From assembly GCA_019261985.1 (NCBI GenBank), contig JAFAQY010000014.1:1-42553 (forward strand): a DNA stretch of 42,553 nt. Reading direction: 5' to 3'. Position 1 is the stretch's first letter. The number at the start of each line of letters is the position of its first letter. Positions 7,927-17,489 of this stretch are shown here, piece after piece. The stretch is from Bryobacterales bacterium (lineage in GTDB: Bacteria; Acidobacteriota; Terriglobia; Bryobacterales; Bryobacteraceae). The notes beneath the pieces are model-generated. The model saw only the letters and a list, made by a program, of their open reading frames with translations. It was not told where the DNA came from and did not search any database. A program made the translations under genes and the position numbers.

Positions 7927-9737
7927 AAATGATACCCGAGGTTAGCACGGCGGTCGAGATGATCGCGCAAAACCGTTTCGATTGCAGGCCAGGAAAAAAT
8001 CCCCGATTCCTTAACGGCACGTTCGTCCAATGTATCGAGCAGAAGCGGCCGCAGAACTGTCCGAAGCCAGTGATGCGCGGGGATGTCAAACCCTTCCTTG
8101 CGGCGCTTCACCACGGGCCGGGGAAGCCGGTCTTTCATCAGGTCACGCAGGAGAAATTTCAATGTTCCGCCGCGAATTTTCAGGTTTTCCGGAAGACGCG
8201 CCGCGAATTCCACGATTCGATGATCCAAGAATGGGGGCCGCACTTCCAAAGAATGCGCCATGCTCATGCGGTCTGACTTGTAGAGAATATCGTCGGGCAA
8301 ATAATACAACTGATCGAGCCACAAAAACCGGTTGAGATATCCAACGTCTTTACCCGGCAATTCGAGCGGTGCAAATCCATTCAGAAGATGGATTCCAGCC
8401 GCGTTCAGAAGCCCGCGTTTTTCACTGCGGGAGAACGTGCCATTCCAATATAGGTGTGCATCCAGTGGAGGCAACTGTGAGCCGGCCAGCAGCCTTGAAA
8501 TCTTGTAATCCAGCCCGATCTTTTCGTCGGTTACGGGCAATAAACGCGCAACATCGCCCAGCCAGCGGCGCAATGGAGCGGGAACAGCGCGCAGGCGGCG
8601 CGCGTATCTGTCCGCAAGATATGTTATGTACCCGCCGAACACTTCGTCCGCTCCCTCGCCGGATAAAGTCACGGTCACGAAATCGCGACTGATCTTCGAG
8701 AGAAACCAGACGGGCAATGCGCCCGCATCGGCGCTCGGCTCGTCCGAGTAGTGCGCCATCTCCAGAACGGCGTCGGCGAGCCCGGAATCGGGGTTCAGAT
8801 CGAATTCGTGATGATCGGTTTGATATTGCCGTGCGATTTCCCTGAAATAAGGGCTCTCATCGAATCGCCGGCCATTAAACGAAACAGAAAACGTTTTCAG
8901 ATTGCGGGTGAATTCGGACGCGTAATGAACGATGGTCGATGAATCCAATCCGCCGCTGGACCACACTCCCACGGGAACGTCCGCTACAAGTTGCTCGCGT
9001 ACTGCCTCGCGGAGCAGCACGTCGAGTTCTTCTTTGGCTTCCGCGCGCTTCCGTCGGCGATCGGGCTGGAAGTCCAGGCGCCAATAGGCTTGCTTCGAAA
9101 TTCGTCCATCTCGCCATTCCAGCCAGTGGCCGGGCTGCAGCTTCTCGATCCCTTCCACCAAGGTGGACGGACCCGGGACGTAGTTCAGCGACAGATAATG
9201 ATGCAGGCCCGCGCCGCTTAACCGCCGGTCAAAACCGGGGTGAAGCAAAATGGCTTTGAGCTCCGAGCCGAAATAAATGTCGTCATGCTGACGAGCAAAG
9301 TAAACCGGCTTTATTCCGAGCCGGTCGCGCACGAGCACCAGGCGTCTTTCAGATTGGTTCCAGAAGGCGGCCCCGAACATTCCGCGGAGCCGCTTGAATG
9401 CTTCCACGTCCCATTCGAGGAAGGCGTGCAGCAACGTCTCCGTATCGCATTGGGTGCGGAAACGATGGCCTAGCTGAATCAGCTCGCGGCGCAGATCACC
9501 GTGGTTGTAGATTTCGCCGTTGAAGACCAGAACCGCGCGGCCGTCGTCGCTGACCATCGGCTGCGCCCCGTTTTCGAGGTCGATAATCTTGAGGCGAACC
9601 GCCCCCAAGGAGACATCAGGAGATTCCCAAACATCTTGTTGGTCCGGGCCGCGATGCGTCAGCGACCGCGTGATGTGCCAGATTCGCTCCGGATCGGAGA
9701 AGCCGTTAAGGTGCGTAAAACCGGCTATGCCGCACAA
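7818..9737 (-). CDS. asnB: Asparagine synthase, glutamine-hydrolysing (AsnB type)
   Basis: The product (639 aa) has an N-terminal class II glutamine amidotransferase domain that starts MCGIAGF, with Cys2 as nucleophile, and a C-terminal ATP-pyrophosphatase domain with SGGLDS at 261-266. The start codon is TTG at 9737, chosen because Cys2 must be exposed by removal of Met1; a GGGGA lies upstream. AsnB makes asparagine from aspartate and glutamine. Paralogues in exopolysaccharide clusters are thought to amidate sugars or sugar acids. Being first in an operon with two glycosyltransferase genes favours the latter role, but this is inference. Confidence 0.88.
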   Translation of the reverse strand: MCGIAGFTHLNGFSDPERIWHITRSLTHRGPDQQDVWESPDVSLGAVRLKIIDLENGAQPMVSDDGRAVLVFNGEIYNHGDLRRELIQLGHRFRTQCDTETLLHAFLEWDVEAFKRLRGMFGAAFWNQSERRLVLVRDRLGIKPVYFARQHDDIYFGSELKAILLHPGFDRRLSGAGLHHYLSLNYVPGPSTLVEGIEKLQPGHWLEWRDGRISKQAYWRLDFQPDRRRKRAEAKEELDVLLREAVREQLVADVPVGVWSSGGLDSSTIVHYASEFTRNLKTFSVSFNGRRFDESPYFREIARQYQTDHHEFDLNPDSGLADAVLEMAHYSDEPSADAGALPVWFLSKISRDFVTVTLSGEGADEVFGGYITYLADRYARRLRAVPAPLRRWLGDVARLLPVTDEKIGLDYKISRLLAGSQLPPLDAHLYWNGTFSRSEKRGLLNAAGIHLLNGFAPLELPGKDVGYLNRFLWLDQLYYLPDDILYKSDRMSMAHSLEVRPPFLDHRIVEFAARLPENLKIRGGTLKFLLRDLMKDRLPRPVVKRRKEGFDIPAHHWLRTVLRPLLLDTLDERAVKESGIFSWPAIETVLRDHLDRRANLGYHLWGLLVLFQWMRYWGITAPPKIYREAEPVTVSASSS

Positions 9738-9875
9738 GTTACATTAATCCCCGAGAACCGCTGCTTGCAGATGAAAATGCACGGCGATTCTGCCTTTGCC
9801 TTTTATATCCAGCAAATATAGCACAACGAATTTGGATGGGGCGTTTCCCTGCCCAGCGCGTAAAATGATGATTAC
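9738..9875. promoter_or_regulatory. Divergent promoter region asnB / thiolase
   Basis: This 138-bp AT-richer gap separates two divergent genes and must carry promoters for both. A run with TTTTATAT and AAATATAG lies at 9801-9820, but I could not fit a good -35/-10 pair to either gene. Confidence 0.35.
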
Positions 9876-11081
9876 ATGATGACTGCTTATGTTTGCGAGG
9901 GGGTGCGTACCCCGATAGGCCGCTATGGAGGCGCGCTTTCGATGGTTCGCACCGACGATTTAGCGGCCCATCCTCTGACCGTGCTGCGCCAGCGATTTCC
10001 CATCGCCGATTGGGAAAGCATCGACGAGGTAATCCTCGGATGCGTGAATCAGGCCGGCGAGGACAACCGGAACGTTGCGCGAATGGCGTCGCTGCTGGCG
10101 GGCATTCCTCATAGCGTTCCCGCGATGACCGTGAACCGTTTGTGCGCTTCCGGGATGGAAGCAGTGGCAGTAGCTTCAAGGGCAATCGCGACAGGCGAGA
10201 TATCGCTTGCAATTGCGGGCGGCGTTGAGAGCATGAGCCGCTCGCCCTTCGTGATGCCTAAGGCGGCTTCCGCATTTTCCAGAACCGCCGAACTCTACGA
10301 TACGACCCTGGGTTGGCGTTTCATAAATCCGAAAATGCAGGAACAGTACGGCACGGACTCGATGGCCGAGACCGGCGAAAATGTCGCCTTCGCGCATGGA
10401 GTCGATCGCGAGTCGCAGGATAAGTTTGCCCTGGGCTCCCAACAGAAGGCGGCCGCGGCGAAGAAGGCGGGCTTCTTTGCCGAGGAAATCGTGCCGGTAA
10501 ACATTCCAGGGCCAAAGGGATCGGTTAAGGCGGTCTGTGAAGACGAGCATATCCGGCCGGATACGAGCCTGGAGGCGCTGGCGAAACTGCCCACGCCATT
10601 CCGGAAAGGCGGCACTGTGACGGCGGGAAATGCTTCCGGGATTAATGACGGCGCGTGCGCGATGTTCGTCGCGTCCGAAGCTGCTGCCGCGAAGTTCGGG
10701 CTGACTCCCGTCGCACGGATTCTCGGTTCTTCCTCCGCGGGCGTTGAGCCGCGAGTGATGGGCGTCGGCCCAATTCCGGCGATTCAAAAGCTCCTGGACC
10801 GGCTGAAAATGCAAATCGCGGATTTCGATACCATCGAGCTGAACGAAGCGTTCGCCGCGCAAGCTCTCGCGGTGACTCGGGCATTTGGATTGCCCGATGA
10901 TTACGAAAAGGTAAACCCGAACGGGGGCGCGATCGCGCTTGGGCACCCGCTCGGGATGAGCGGCGCGCGATTGGTCCTCACCGCCGCGCACCAACTTCAG
11001 CGCATCAAAGCGCGCTACGCGCTCGCGTCGATGTGCGTCGGCGTGGGGCAGGGGATGGCGATTGCTTTGGAGCGCGTATAG
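9876..11081 (+). CDS. Thiolase, 3-oxoadipyl-CoA (PcaF/PaaJ) type
   Basis: The product (401 aa) is a thiolase II-fold acyltransferase. Cys90 (NRLCASG) is the acylated nucleophile, His357 lies in [11 protein letters not shown], and Cys387 (SMCVGVGQG) is the acid/base cysteine. The N-terminal block [12 protein letters not shown], and [17 protein letters not shown], are very close to the PcaF/PaaJ thiolases. Those cleave 3-oxoadipyl-CoA to succinyl-CoA and acetyl-CoA in aromatic-compound degradation. No other pca or paa genes are beside it, so a role as a general acetyl-CoA acetyltransferase cannot be excluded. Two adjacent ATGs (9876, 9879) could both serve as start. Confidence 0.85.
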   Translation: MMTAYVCEGVRTPIGRYGGALSMVRTDDLAAHPLTVLRQRFPIADWESIDEVILGCVNQAGEDNRNVARMASLLAGIPHSVPAMTVNRLCASGMEAVAVASRAIATGEISLAIAGGVESMSRSPFVMPKAASAFSRTAELYDTTLGWRFINPKMQEQYGTDSMAETGENVAFAHGVDRESQDKFALGSQQKAAAAKKAGFFAEEIVPVNIPGPKGSVKAVCEDEHIRPDTSLEALAKLPTPFRKGGTVTAGNASGINDGACAMFVASEAAAAKFGLTPVARILGSSSAGVEPRVMGVGPIPAIQKLLDRLKMQIADFDTIELNEAFAAQALAVTRAFGLPDDYEKVNPNGGAIALGHPLGMSGARLVLTAAHQLQRIKARYALASMCVGVGQGMAIALERV

Positions 11082-11145
11082 CGCACAGCCCGATTGGGAA
11101 CTGGGCGGCCACGGGCACGATGTGCTCAGCCGCGGCCTGCGTTGT

Positions 11146-11161
11146 GCGCTGCCGGCAGCGC
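11146..11161. terminator. 16-bp perfect palindrome between convergent genes
   Basis: GCGCTGCC and its reverse complement lie between the thiolase stop (11081) and the stop of the convergent GlcG-like gene (11163). The GC-rich hairpin could aid termination in both directions, but no T-tract follows. Confidence 0.4.
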
Positions 11162-11162
11162 C

Positions 11163-11630
11163 TTATTTGAACTTCGATACGGCGGAGAGCCCGGCCGCGG
11201 CGACTTGCCCATCTTGCGGACTCGTTCCGCCGCTTACGCCGATAGCGCCGATCAGTTCATTGCCGGCCATAATGGGCAGCCCGCCTTCGATAGGGGTCGC
11301 GCCCGGCAGGCGAAGCATTACTTGCCGTCCGCCGGCCACCGTGTCTTCCAGCGCTTTCGTGGGCCGCTTGAAACGGACGGCCGTCGCCGCCTTTTCCTGA
11401 GCCACCTCCACGCTTCCAATCTGGGTGCCATCCATGCGTTCGAGGTACAGCAGGTGGCCGCCGTCATCGACCACGGAAATCACCATGGTCCAGTTATTCT
11501 TCTTTGCTTCTGCTTCAGCCGAGGCAGCGATCTGCTTCGCAGCCTCAAGCGTGAGCGCTTTCTTGGTTGCCAGTTGTGCATTTGCCATAAAGGTTGCCGA
11601 AAGAGCAGCTAGCACCAGCAGCTTCTTCAT
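11163..11630 (-). CDS. Secreted GlcG/HbpS-like (DUF336) protein
   Basis: The product (155 aa) has an N-terminal signal peptide (MKKLLVLAALSATFMANA, cleavage before QLATKK) and one GlcG/HbpS domain. Typical segments are VVDDGGHLLYLERMDG, RPTKALED, GGLPIMAGNELIGAIGVSGG and the final AAAGLSAV. HbpS in Streptomyces binds haem and senses redox stress. For most members, including this one, ligand and function are unknown. The signal peptide points to a periplasmic location. GGAGGGACG just upstream of the ATG is a good ribosome-binding site. Confidence 0.85.
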   Translation of the reverse strand: MKKLLVLAALSATFMANAQLATKKALTLEAAKQIAASAEAEAKKNNWTMVISVVDDGGHLLYLERMDGTQIGSVEVAQEKAATAVRFKRPTKALEDTVAGGRQVMLRLPGATPIEGGLPIMAGNELIGAIGVSGGTSPQDGQVAAAGLSAVSKFK

Positions 11631-11810
11631 CGTCCCTCCTGAGAGATATGTACCAGATGGAGTTCTTGAACCTTACGAGACTAACACGGCGGTGAGGGGC
11701 GTGACTTTAATGCGTGCGTAAGTCCTGGCAAGAGCCGGCGCACTCGACCGGCCGTTGCGGCCGGCGGGGCAAAAGGCGGCGTTGCTGTTGGTTTTACGCG
11801 CTTCCTTTGC

Positions 11811-11840
11811 TTGACGGTTTAGCAGGATTGGTTATATACT
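11811..11840 (+). promoter_or_regulatory. Predicted sigma70-type promoter for the first Oar-like receptor
   Basis: TTGACG at 11811-11816 and TATACT at 11835-11840 are separated by 18 bp. The receptor ATG follows 46 bp later, preceded by the G-rich ribosome-binding site GGGGGG at 11876-11881. Confidence 0.6.
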
Positions 11841-11886
11841 GCGGCCCAGGGTCTAAGGTCTGCTCCACACAAATTGGGGGGTTCAT

Positions 11887-14800
11887 ATGCGTTGGTTTCT
11901 TTCGTTAGCATTGGTTCTCGCTTCCGGCATCGCCCTCGCGCAAAGCGATCGCGGCACCATTACAGGAACGGTTACGGATCCGGCGGGCGCGGTCGTCGCG
12001 AGCGCGCCGGTCCAAGCCCGGAATATCGATACGGCGGTCATCTACACGGGCGAAACGTCCACGACCGGCAACTACACGATCGCGCAGTTGCCGGCCGGGA
12101 ATTACGAAGTGTCTGTAACCGTCATGGGGTTCAAAAAGTTTGTGCGGACTGGCCTCCAAATTCAGGCGACCGCAACCGTTCGCGTCGATATCGCGCTCGA
12201 AGTCGGGGCGGCGACCGAGTCAGTGACCATCACCGAAGCCGCTCCGCTGCTGAATACCGAAAGCGGCGAATTGAGCCATAACGTGGATGTCCGCAAGATG
12301 GACGAGTTGCCCATCCTTGGAATCGGCGGCACGCTCTCCGGCAGCGCGGGGATTCGCAATCCGTACAACATGGTGCTCACGATCCCCGGCGTGAACTACA
12401 CGCCGAATTCGTTGATGCGCGTGAACGGCACGCCCGCGAATTCGCAATCGATTCGCATTGAGGGGCAAGACGCAACCAATACGGGCACGCCCGGCGTGCC
12501 ACAGCAGAACCAGCCCAGCGTGGATGCGATTCAGGAGACTGCGATTCAGACCAGCAATTATGCGGCTGAATACGGGCAAGTGGGCGGCGGCCTGTTCAAC
12601 GTGACCATGCGGTCCGGCACCAACCAGTACCATGGCAGCGGCTACGACTACTTCGTGAACGAAGTTTTTAACGCCGGAAATCCATTCGTCACGGGAAGCC
12701 CGCAGGGCAACCCGCGGCCTCGCGCGCGCAGGAACGATTACGGGTTTACAGTAGGCGGCCCGGTCTGGATTCCCAAGGTTTGGAACGGCCATGACAAGAC
12801 ATTTTTCTTCTTCAATTGGGAGCAGTTCCGCGAGGCGACCAAGGTCAACAATCAGTTTCAAACCATTCCCACCAATGCATACCGGAATGGCGATTTCAGC
12901 GCTGCGATTCTTCCGAACGCGCGCGTGATTGGCACGGACCCAACCGGCGCGCCCATGCTGGAGGGAATGATCTACGATCCGCAGACGCAGGCGGTTGCGG
13001 GGAACGGGCAGGTTTACAGGCTGCAGTTTCCCGGAAATAAAATCCCGATCTCCAGATTCGATCCGGTGGCGGCCAAAATCCAGGCATTATTCCCGGCTCC
13101 CATTGGACCGAACGCGAATGCTCTTACGAATAACTTCGTGAATTCGTACGATACGAACCGCGTTACCGATATTCCATCCGTCAAGATCGATCAGGTTATC
13201 GGTAAAAACGGCCGGCTCTCATTTTTTTGGCAACGGACCAAGACGACCAACCCCAACGGCAATACGATCTTCGGGCGTTCGGATGGCTTGCCCGATCCCC
13301 TCACAGGCGCTCTGGGGACATTCCAGCAGGCGCCGCTGTACCGCCTGAATTACGATCACACGCTGACTCCGACCATTCTGCTTCACTTCGGAGCGGGGTA
13401 CCGCAGCAATTATTTCTTAGTGCCTTCGGTAACCACCACGGGGCAAATCACGAACTATGATGCCAGGGCGCAGCTCGGTCTGCAGGGAGGCTTGGAATAT
13501 AAATGGTTCCCGACCATCACGGGTTTGAACGCATCGAGCGGCGCCGGAGGCGGACCGGTGGCAGGCATCGGCTCGGAAGCCGGCACGAATTCAATTACGC
13601 AGAGCCCTTCCTTCAATTCCAGCCTGACGTGGGTGAAGGGTAACCACACGTATAAGTACGGCGCGGAATTTCGGACCGAAGGCTATCCGCCGAGGGTTGA
13701 CGGCAACACCCTCGGTGTCTACAATTTCTCTCCCGCTGAAACGGGACAGCCGTTCCAAACCACGAGCGTGAACGGCTCGAACGTGGGCTTGGGCTATGCC
13801 AGCTTTCTTTTGGGCTTGGTCGACAACATCAGCATCAGCCGGCCCACGACTCCACGCATGGGCAAAAAGCAGCTAGGCCTATATGTCCAGGACTCCTGGA
13901 AGATTACCCGCAAGTTCACCTTGGATTACGGACTGCGGTACGACTATTCCACCTACTTGCAGGAACAGTACGGACGCGCGCCGGAGTTTTCCGCGACCAC
14001 GCCGAATCCGTCGGTGGGCGGAATTCTCGGGGCTGCGATTTTCGATGGGTCGGGGCCAGGCCGCTGCAATTGCAATATCGCGCATAATTACCCTTTCGCG
14101 TTCGGCCCCAGGATGGGCTTGGCATATCAAATCGATCCAAAGACCGTGCTCCGCGCGGGATTCGGAATTGTGTATGCGGGAACGGAAACCAACAACAACG
14201 CCGCGGGCGGACTGGCCGCTTCCACGGCGAGCAATTTCCCGACGACTTTCGGTTCGCCCGTTACTACACTTGCGGCTGGTTATCCCGCGAACGACTACCC
14301 GCCGGTCTGGCCCAATTTCAATCCTGGCCTGTACCCTTCGTCCGCGCCGGTTCCCGGACCGTTTGGCGGCGCGATGATGGACCCGAACGCCGGCCGGCCC
14401 GCCCGGCAATATCAATGGAGCATTGGTTTCCAGCGCGAGATCGCGCGCGATATGGTGGCGGAGGTCTCCTACGTCGGCAATCGCGGCGTGTGGTGGCAGG
14501 CGCCCGGGTTGCTCAATCTCGATGCAATCACGCCTACGATTTTGGCTGCGCATGGCTTGAATCTTAGCGATCCGAACACGCGGACGTTGCTGACGTCCAC
14601 GCTCAGTTCGCCGATCGCGAAGCAGATGGGGTTCAGCAATCCTCCCTACCCTGGTTTCCCCGCCGGCCAGTTGGTCGCGCAAGCCCTTCGCCCATTTCCC
14701 CAATTTACTTCCATTCCGGTTTATTGGGACCCCCTCGGCAAGAGCTGGTACGATTCGCTGCAAATGAAGCTGACCAAGCGTTTGTCTCGCGGGCTGTTCT

Positions 14801-15573
14801 TTCTAAGCACGTTTACATGGTCTAAGGCGCTGACGCTCGGCTCGGAGATCGGCGAGCCGAACCCCGGCACCAGCGGCGGAGCGCTGGTGAACGACGTGTT
14901 CAACCGGAATCAGAACAAGTACATCTCGGCGTATGACCGGCCGTTCGATTTCAATACTTCGCTGACCTACACGACGCCAGGTTTTTCGGGCGGCAAGAAA
15001 GTTTTCTCGTACGCGATAAAGGACTGGACCATCGGCGCGAATCTTGAATACGCAAGCGGCGTGCCGCTTCAGGTTCCGAACGCGCAGAGCAACCTGAACA
15101 GCTACCTGTTCCAGGGCGCGAGCTTCGCGAACCGCGTCCCCGGAGTGCCTCTATATACGGTGGACCTCAACTGCCACTGCTACGACCCGAATAAGACGTT
15201 CGTGTTGAATCCGGCCGCGTGGGTCGATCCCGCGCCGGGTCAATGGGGCGCATCGCCCGCTTATTACAGCGACTACCGCGCCCAGCGCCGTCCGCGCGAG
15301 AACATGAGCTTCGGCCGAACTTTCCCGTTTGGCGCCGAGCGCCGGTACGCGTTCAGCATCCGCATGGAGTTCTCAAATATATTCAACCGCGCGTTCTGGG
15401 GCGATCCGAGTGGAACGTCGATCACCAACGCGAAGCTTCTGCAAGCCTATCTGCCGAACGGCAACACGTCGGCTGGATTCGGCCGTGTGCTTACCACGGC
15501 TCCGAGCGCGTTCGGCAGTGTGTTCAATTTGTATCCGCGCCAAGGCGTGCTGGTAGGCAGGTTTACATTTTGA
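11887..15573 (+). CDS. Oar-like TonB-dependent receptor with carboxypeptidase-regulatory-like domain
   Basis: The product (1228 aa) has a signal peptide (residues 1-18, cleavage ALA before Gln19). A CarboxypepD_reg-like beta-sandwich follows at about 22-105 (GTITGTVTDPAGAVV), then a plug-like region at about 110-250 (MRVNGTPANSQSIRIEG, VGGGLFNVTMRSGTNQYHG). The rest is a very long outer-membrane beta-barrel ending in phenylalanine (VLVGRFTF), as outer-membrane barrels do. This architecture is abundant in Acidobacteria and related to Myxococcus Oar. Ligands are mostly unknown; uptake of large glycans or peptides is often proposed. A clear promoter and a strong ribosome-binding site precede it. 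The stop codon is followed directly by the palindrome at 15574. Confidence 0.9.
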   Translation: MRWFLSLALVLASGIALAQSDRGTITGTVTDPAGAVVASAPVQARNIDTAVIYTGETSTTGNYTIAQLPAGNYEVSVTVMGFKKFVRTGLQIQATATVRVDIALEVGAATESVTITEAAPLLNTESGELSHNVDVRKMDELPILGIGGTLSGSAGIRNPYNMVLTIPGVNYTPNSLMRVNGTPANSQSIRIEGQDATNTGTPGVPQQNQPSVDAIQETAIQTSNYAAEYGQVGGGLFNVTMRSGTNQYHGSGYDYFVNEVFNAGNPFVTGSPQGNPRPRARRNDYGFTVGGPVWIPKVWNGHDKTFFFFNWEQFREATKVNNQFQTIPTNAYRNGDFSAAILPNARVIGTDPTGAPMLEGMIYDPQTQAVAGNGQVYRLQFPGNKIPISRFDPVAAKIQALFPAPIGPNANALTNNFVNSYDTNRVTDIPSVKIDQVIGKNGRLSFFWQRTKTTNPNGNTIFGRSDGLPDPLTGALGTFQQAPLYRLNYDHTLTPTILLHFGAGYRSNYFLVPSVTTTGQITNYDARAQLGLQGGLEYKWFPTITGLNASSGAGGGPVAGIGSEAGTNSITQSPSFNSSLTWVKGNHTYKYGAEFRTEGYPPRVDGNTLGVYNFSPAETGQPFQTTSVNGSNVGLGYASFLLGLVDNISISRPTTPRMGKKQLGLYVQDSWKITRKFTLDYGLRYDYSTYLQEQYGRAPEFSATTPNPSVGGILGAAIFDGSGPGRCNCNIAHNYPFAFGPRMGLAYQIDPKTVLRAGFGIVYAGTETNNNAAGGLAASTASNFPTTFGSPVTTLAAGYPANDYPPVWPNFNPGLYPSSAPVPGPFGGAMMDPNAGRPARQYQWSIGFQREIARDMVAEVSYVGNRGVWWQAPGLLNLDAITPTILAAHGLNLSDPNTRTLLTSTLSSPIAKQMGFSNPPYPGFPAGQLVAQALRPFPQFTSIPVYWDPLGKSWYDSLQMKLTKRLSRGLFFLSTFTWSKALTLGSEIGEPNPGTSGGALVNDVFNRNQNKYISAYDRPFDFNTSLTYTTPGFSGGKKVFSYAIKDWTIGANLEYASGVPLQVPNAQSNLNSYLFQGASFANRVPGVPLYTVDLNCHCYDPNKTFVLNPAAWVDPAPGQWGASPAYYSDYRAQRRPRENMSFGRTFPFGAERRYAFSIRMEFSNIFNRAFWGDPSGTSITNAKLLQAYLPNGNTSAGFGRVLTTAPSAFGSVFNLYPRQGVLVGRFTF

Positions 15574-15599
15574 GTAGGACAAGCTTAAGCTTGTCCTAC
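15574..15599. repeat. 26-bp palindrome copy 2
   Basis: This is a perfect second copy of half-site GTAGGACAAGCTT plus reverse complement. It starts immediately after the receptor TGA and ends 2 bp before the rsmB ATG, filling essentially the whole intergenic space. Confidence 0.95.
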
Positions 15600-15601
15600 C
15601 G

Positions 15602-16660
15602 ATGTCTCCCGCCCGCGAGGCTGCGTTCCGTATACTCAAGCGCGTGCACGGCGGCGGCTACGCCTCAGACCTTCTTCGGACGGAGACCGCCGCGCTCGAT
15701 CCGCGCGATGCCGCTCTCGCCGAAACGCTCGTCTTCGGATGCCTCCGCTTTCAGGCGCAACTCGATTATTTGATCGAACATTTCTCGGGCCGGTCGCAGA
15801 CCAAGCTAGACGAAGAAGTTCGAATCGCTTTGCGCATGGCCATATATCAGCTTCGGTACCTGCAGCGCATCCCTTCGCATGCAGCGGTTACGGAGAGCGT
15901 GGAACTGGTGAAGCGAGCGCACAAACGGTCGGCGGCGGGCTTTGTCAATGCAGTGCTTCGAAAAGTGCATCAAAAGCCAGTGAAGTGGCCCGACAAAGCT
16001 ACTGAACTGAGCATCCCCTCCTGGATGCTCGAACGCTGGGAACAATTCTACGGTTCAGAAACGGCCGAGACGGTTGCGCGAGCGGCACTCGAAGAGCCGA
16101 AGGCCATAACCAGCGCCGAAACAGGGCGCCTGCAAGACCCTGCCTCGCGAGAAATTGTCCCGCTGCTTCGGATCGAACCGGGCTTGTCGCTGCTCGATAT
16201 CTGCGCCGCTCCGGGCAATAAAACCGCCCAAGCAGCGGCCGCCGGCGCGCGTGTGTTCGCGTGCGACCGGTATCTGAAGCGCCTCCAAGATGTCCCCTCG
16301 GAGGCGCACCGAATTGTGGTTGACGCGACAGAAGCACTGCCGCTCAGCGCGAAGTTCGATCGGATTTTGGTCGACGCTCCCTGCTCCGGCACCGGCACAT
16401 TATCGCGAAATCCTGAAATAAAATGGCGGCTTCAGCCATCGCATCTACAGAGGTTTGCTCGGATACAGAGAAGCATCCTGGAACGGTCTTTCGAGCGCCT
16501 GAAGCCCGGGGGACTGCTGGTTTATTCTACATGCTCGCTCGAACGCGAGGAAAACGAGGAGGTTGTTACAGGTTTTCCCGTTCAAATCACGCAAGCGTGG
16601 CTTCCGGGGCATAGCAGCGCTGGGGATGGTTTTTTTGCTGCCGTGATAACATCGGCTTAG
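15602..16660 (+). CDS. rsmB: 16S rRNA (cytosine-967-C5)-methyltransferase RsmB, short form
   Basis: The product (352 aa) has an N-terminal NusB-like domain (about 1-135) and a SAM-dependent RNA cytosine methyltransferase domain. SAM motif I is LDICAAPGNKT. The two functional cysteines are in DAPCSGTGT and STCSLEREEN, followed by the expected NPEIKWR. Usual RsmB proteins are near 430 aa. Here the linker between the NusB part and motif I is reduced to a short piece ending LQDPASREIVPLL, and the segment after motif I is also short. Catalytic residues are retained, so it may still be active. No Shine-Dalgarno is visible because the palindrome abuts the start. Confidence 0.85.
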   Translation: MSPAREAAFRILKRVHGGGYASDLLRTETAALDPRDAALAETLVFGCLRFQAQLDYLIEHFSGRSQTKLDEEVRIALRMAIYQLRYLQRIPSHAAVTESVELVKRAHKRSAAGFVNAVLRKVHQKPVKWPDKATELSIPSWMLERWEQFYGSETAETVARAALEEPKAITSAETGRLQDPASREIVPLLRIEPGLSLLDICAAPGNKTAQAAAAGARVFACDRYLKRLQDVPSEAHRIVVDATEALPLSAKFDRILVDAPCSGTGTLSRNPEIKWRLQPSHLQRFARIQRSILERSFERLKPGGLLVYSTCSLEREENEEVVTGFPVQITQAWLPGHSSAGDGFFAAVITSA

Positions 16661-16682
16661 CGTCAGCAGTCCGTAGACAGAG

Positions 16683-17363
16683 ATGTCGCAGATCGAGATT
16701 CTCCCGTCCATTCTTGCGGCCGATTTCTCCCGTTTGGGCGAGCAAATTCGGTTGCTCGAAGATGCCGGATGCCGCATGCTGCACATAGATGTGATGGACG
16801 GCCATTTCGTTCCAAATCTGACGGTAGGGCCGCCGCTGGTGGAGTCGCTTCGAAAGGCGACCAAGCTCAGGTTCGACGTTCACCTGATGATCGAGGACCC
16901 CGACACGTACGCGCCCATTTTCATTCAAGCCGGGGCCGACCAGGTTTCGGTGCACCAGGAGGCTTGCCGTCACCTGGATCGCACCTTGCATATGATTCGG
17001 AGCGAGGGAGCCAAGGCGGGAGTTGTAATAAATCCCGCCACTCCGGTTTCTACCTTGGACGAAGTGCTCGATATCGCCGAGTACGTGCTAGTGATGAGCG
17101 TGAACCCGGGTTTTGGAGGCCAGGAATTCATCCCCAATTCGGTTCACAAAGTTGCTCAGCTTGCCCGGCGCAAAAAGGAACGGGGATTGCAATTCGCCAT
17201 TGAGATCGACGGCGGGATTACGAACGAAAACGTGGGAGATGCGATTCGCGCGGGGGTGGAATGGGTTGTAGCGGGGTCGTCTATTTTTCACACTGTGAAT
17301 CCGCTGGCCGCTTTCCGGCAATTGAGGGAAACAGCCCGCGAAGCTACTCTGGTTCGGGTGTAG
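16683..17363 (+). CDS. rpe: Ribulose-phosphate 3-epimerase
   Basis: The product (226 aa) is a TIM-barrel enzyme that interconverts D-ribulose 5-phosphate and D-xylulose 5-phosphate in the pentose phosphate pathway. Family signatures are ILPSILAADFSRLGEQI at the start, LHIDVMDGHFVPNLTVGP with the metal-binding His and Asp, FDVHLMIEDP, VMSVNPGFGGQEF, and EIDGGITNENV with AGSSIF near the C-terminus. The length is standard. It lies 22 bp after rsmB on the same strand, an arrangement compatible with co-transcription. Confidence 0.95.
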   Translation: MSQIEILPSILAADFSRLGEQIRLLEDAGCRMLHIDVMDGHFVPNLTVGPPLVESLRKATKLRFDVHLMIEDPDTYAPIFIQAGADQVSVHQEACRHLDRTLHMIRSEGAKAGVVINPATPVSTLDEVLDIAEYVLVMSVNPGFGGQEFIPNSVHKVAQLARRKKERGLQFAIEIDGGITNENVGDAIRAGVEWVVAGSSIFHTVNPLAAFRQLRETAREATLVRV

Positions 17364-17489
17364 CGAGCGACGGGCGGATCAGGCGCTTACGGCGACAGGC
17401 GGCTGTCCAGGGCTGCCGAAAAAGGATGCGTAGCCAAGATTGGCCGCTCCATACCCTTATTCGGGGTAAAATTTAAGGATCGAGGTATC

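Noticed and set aside
10176-10994. Open frame of 272 codons opposite the thiolase gene
   Set aside because: It lies inside a complete thiolase with all catalytic residues and shows no recognisable protein pattern.
13879-14763. Open frame of 294 codons opposite the first Oar-like receptor gene
   Set aside because: It is an Arg-rich shadow of the barrel-coding sequence with no domain pattern.
17364-17489. Riboswitch upstream of bamD (cyclic-di-GMP type considered because of GC-rich hairpin-like sequence)
   Set aside because: I could not match the conserved core bases of any riboswitch class, and 126 bp includes an ordinary leader.
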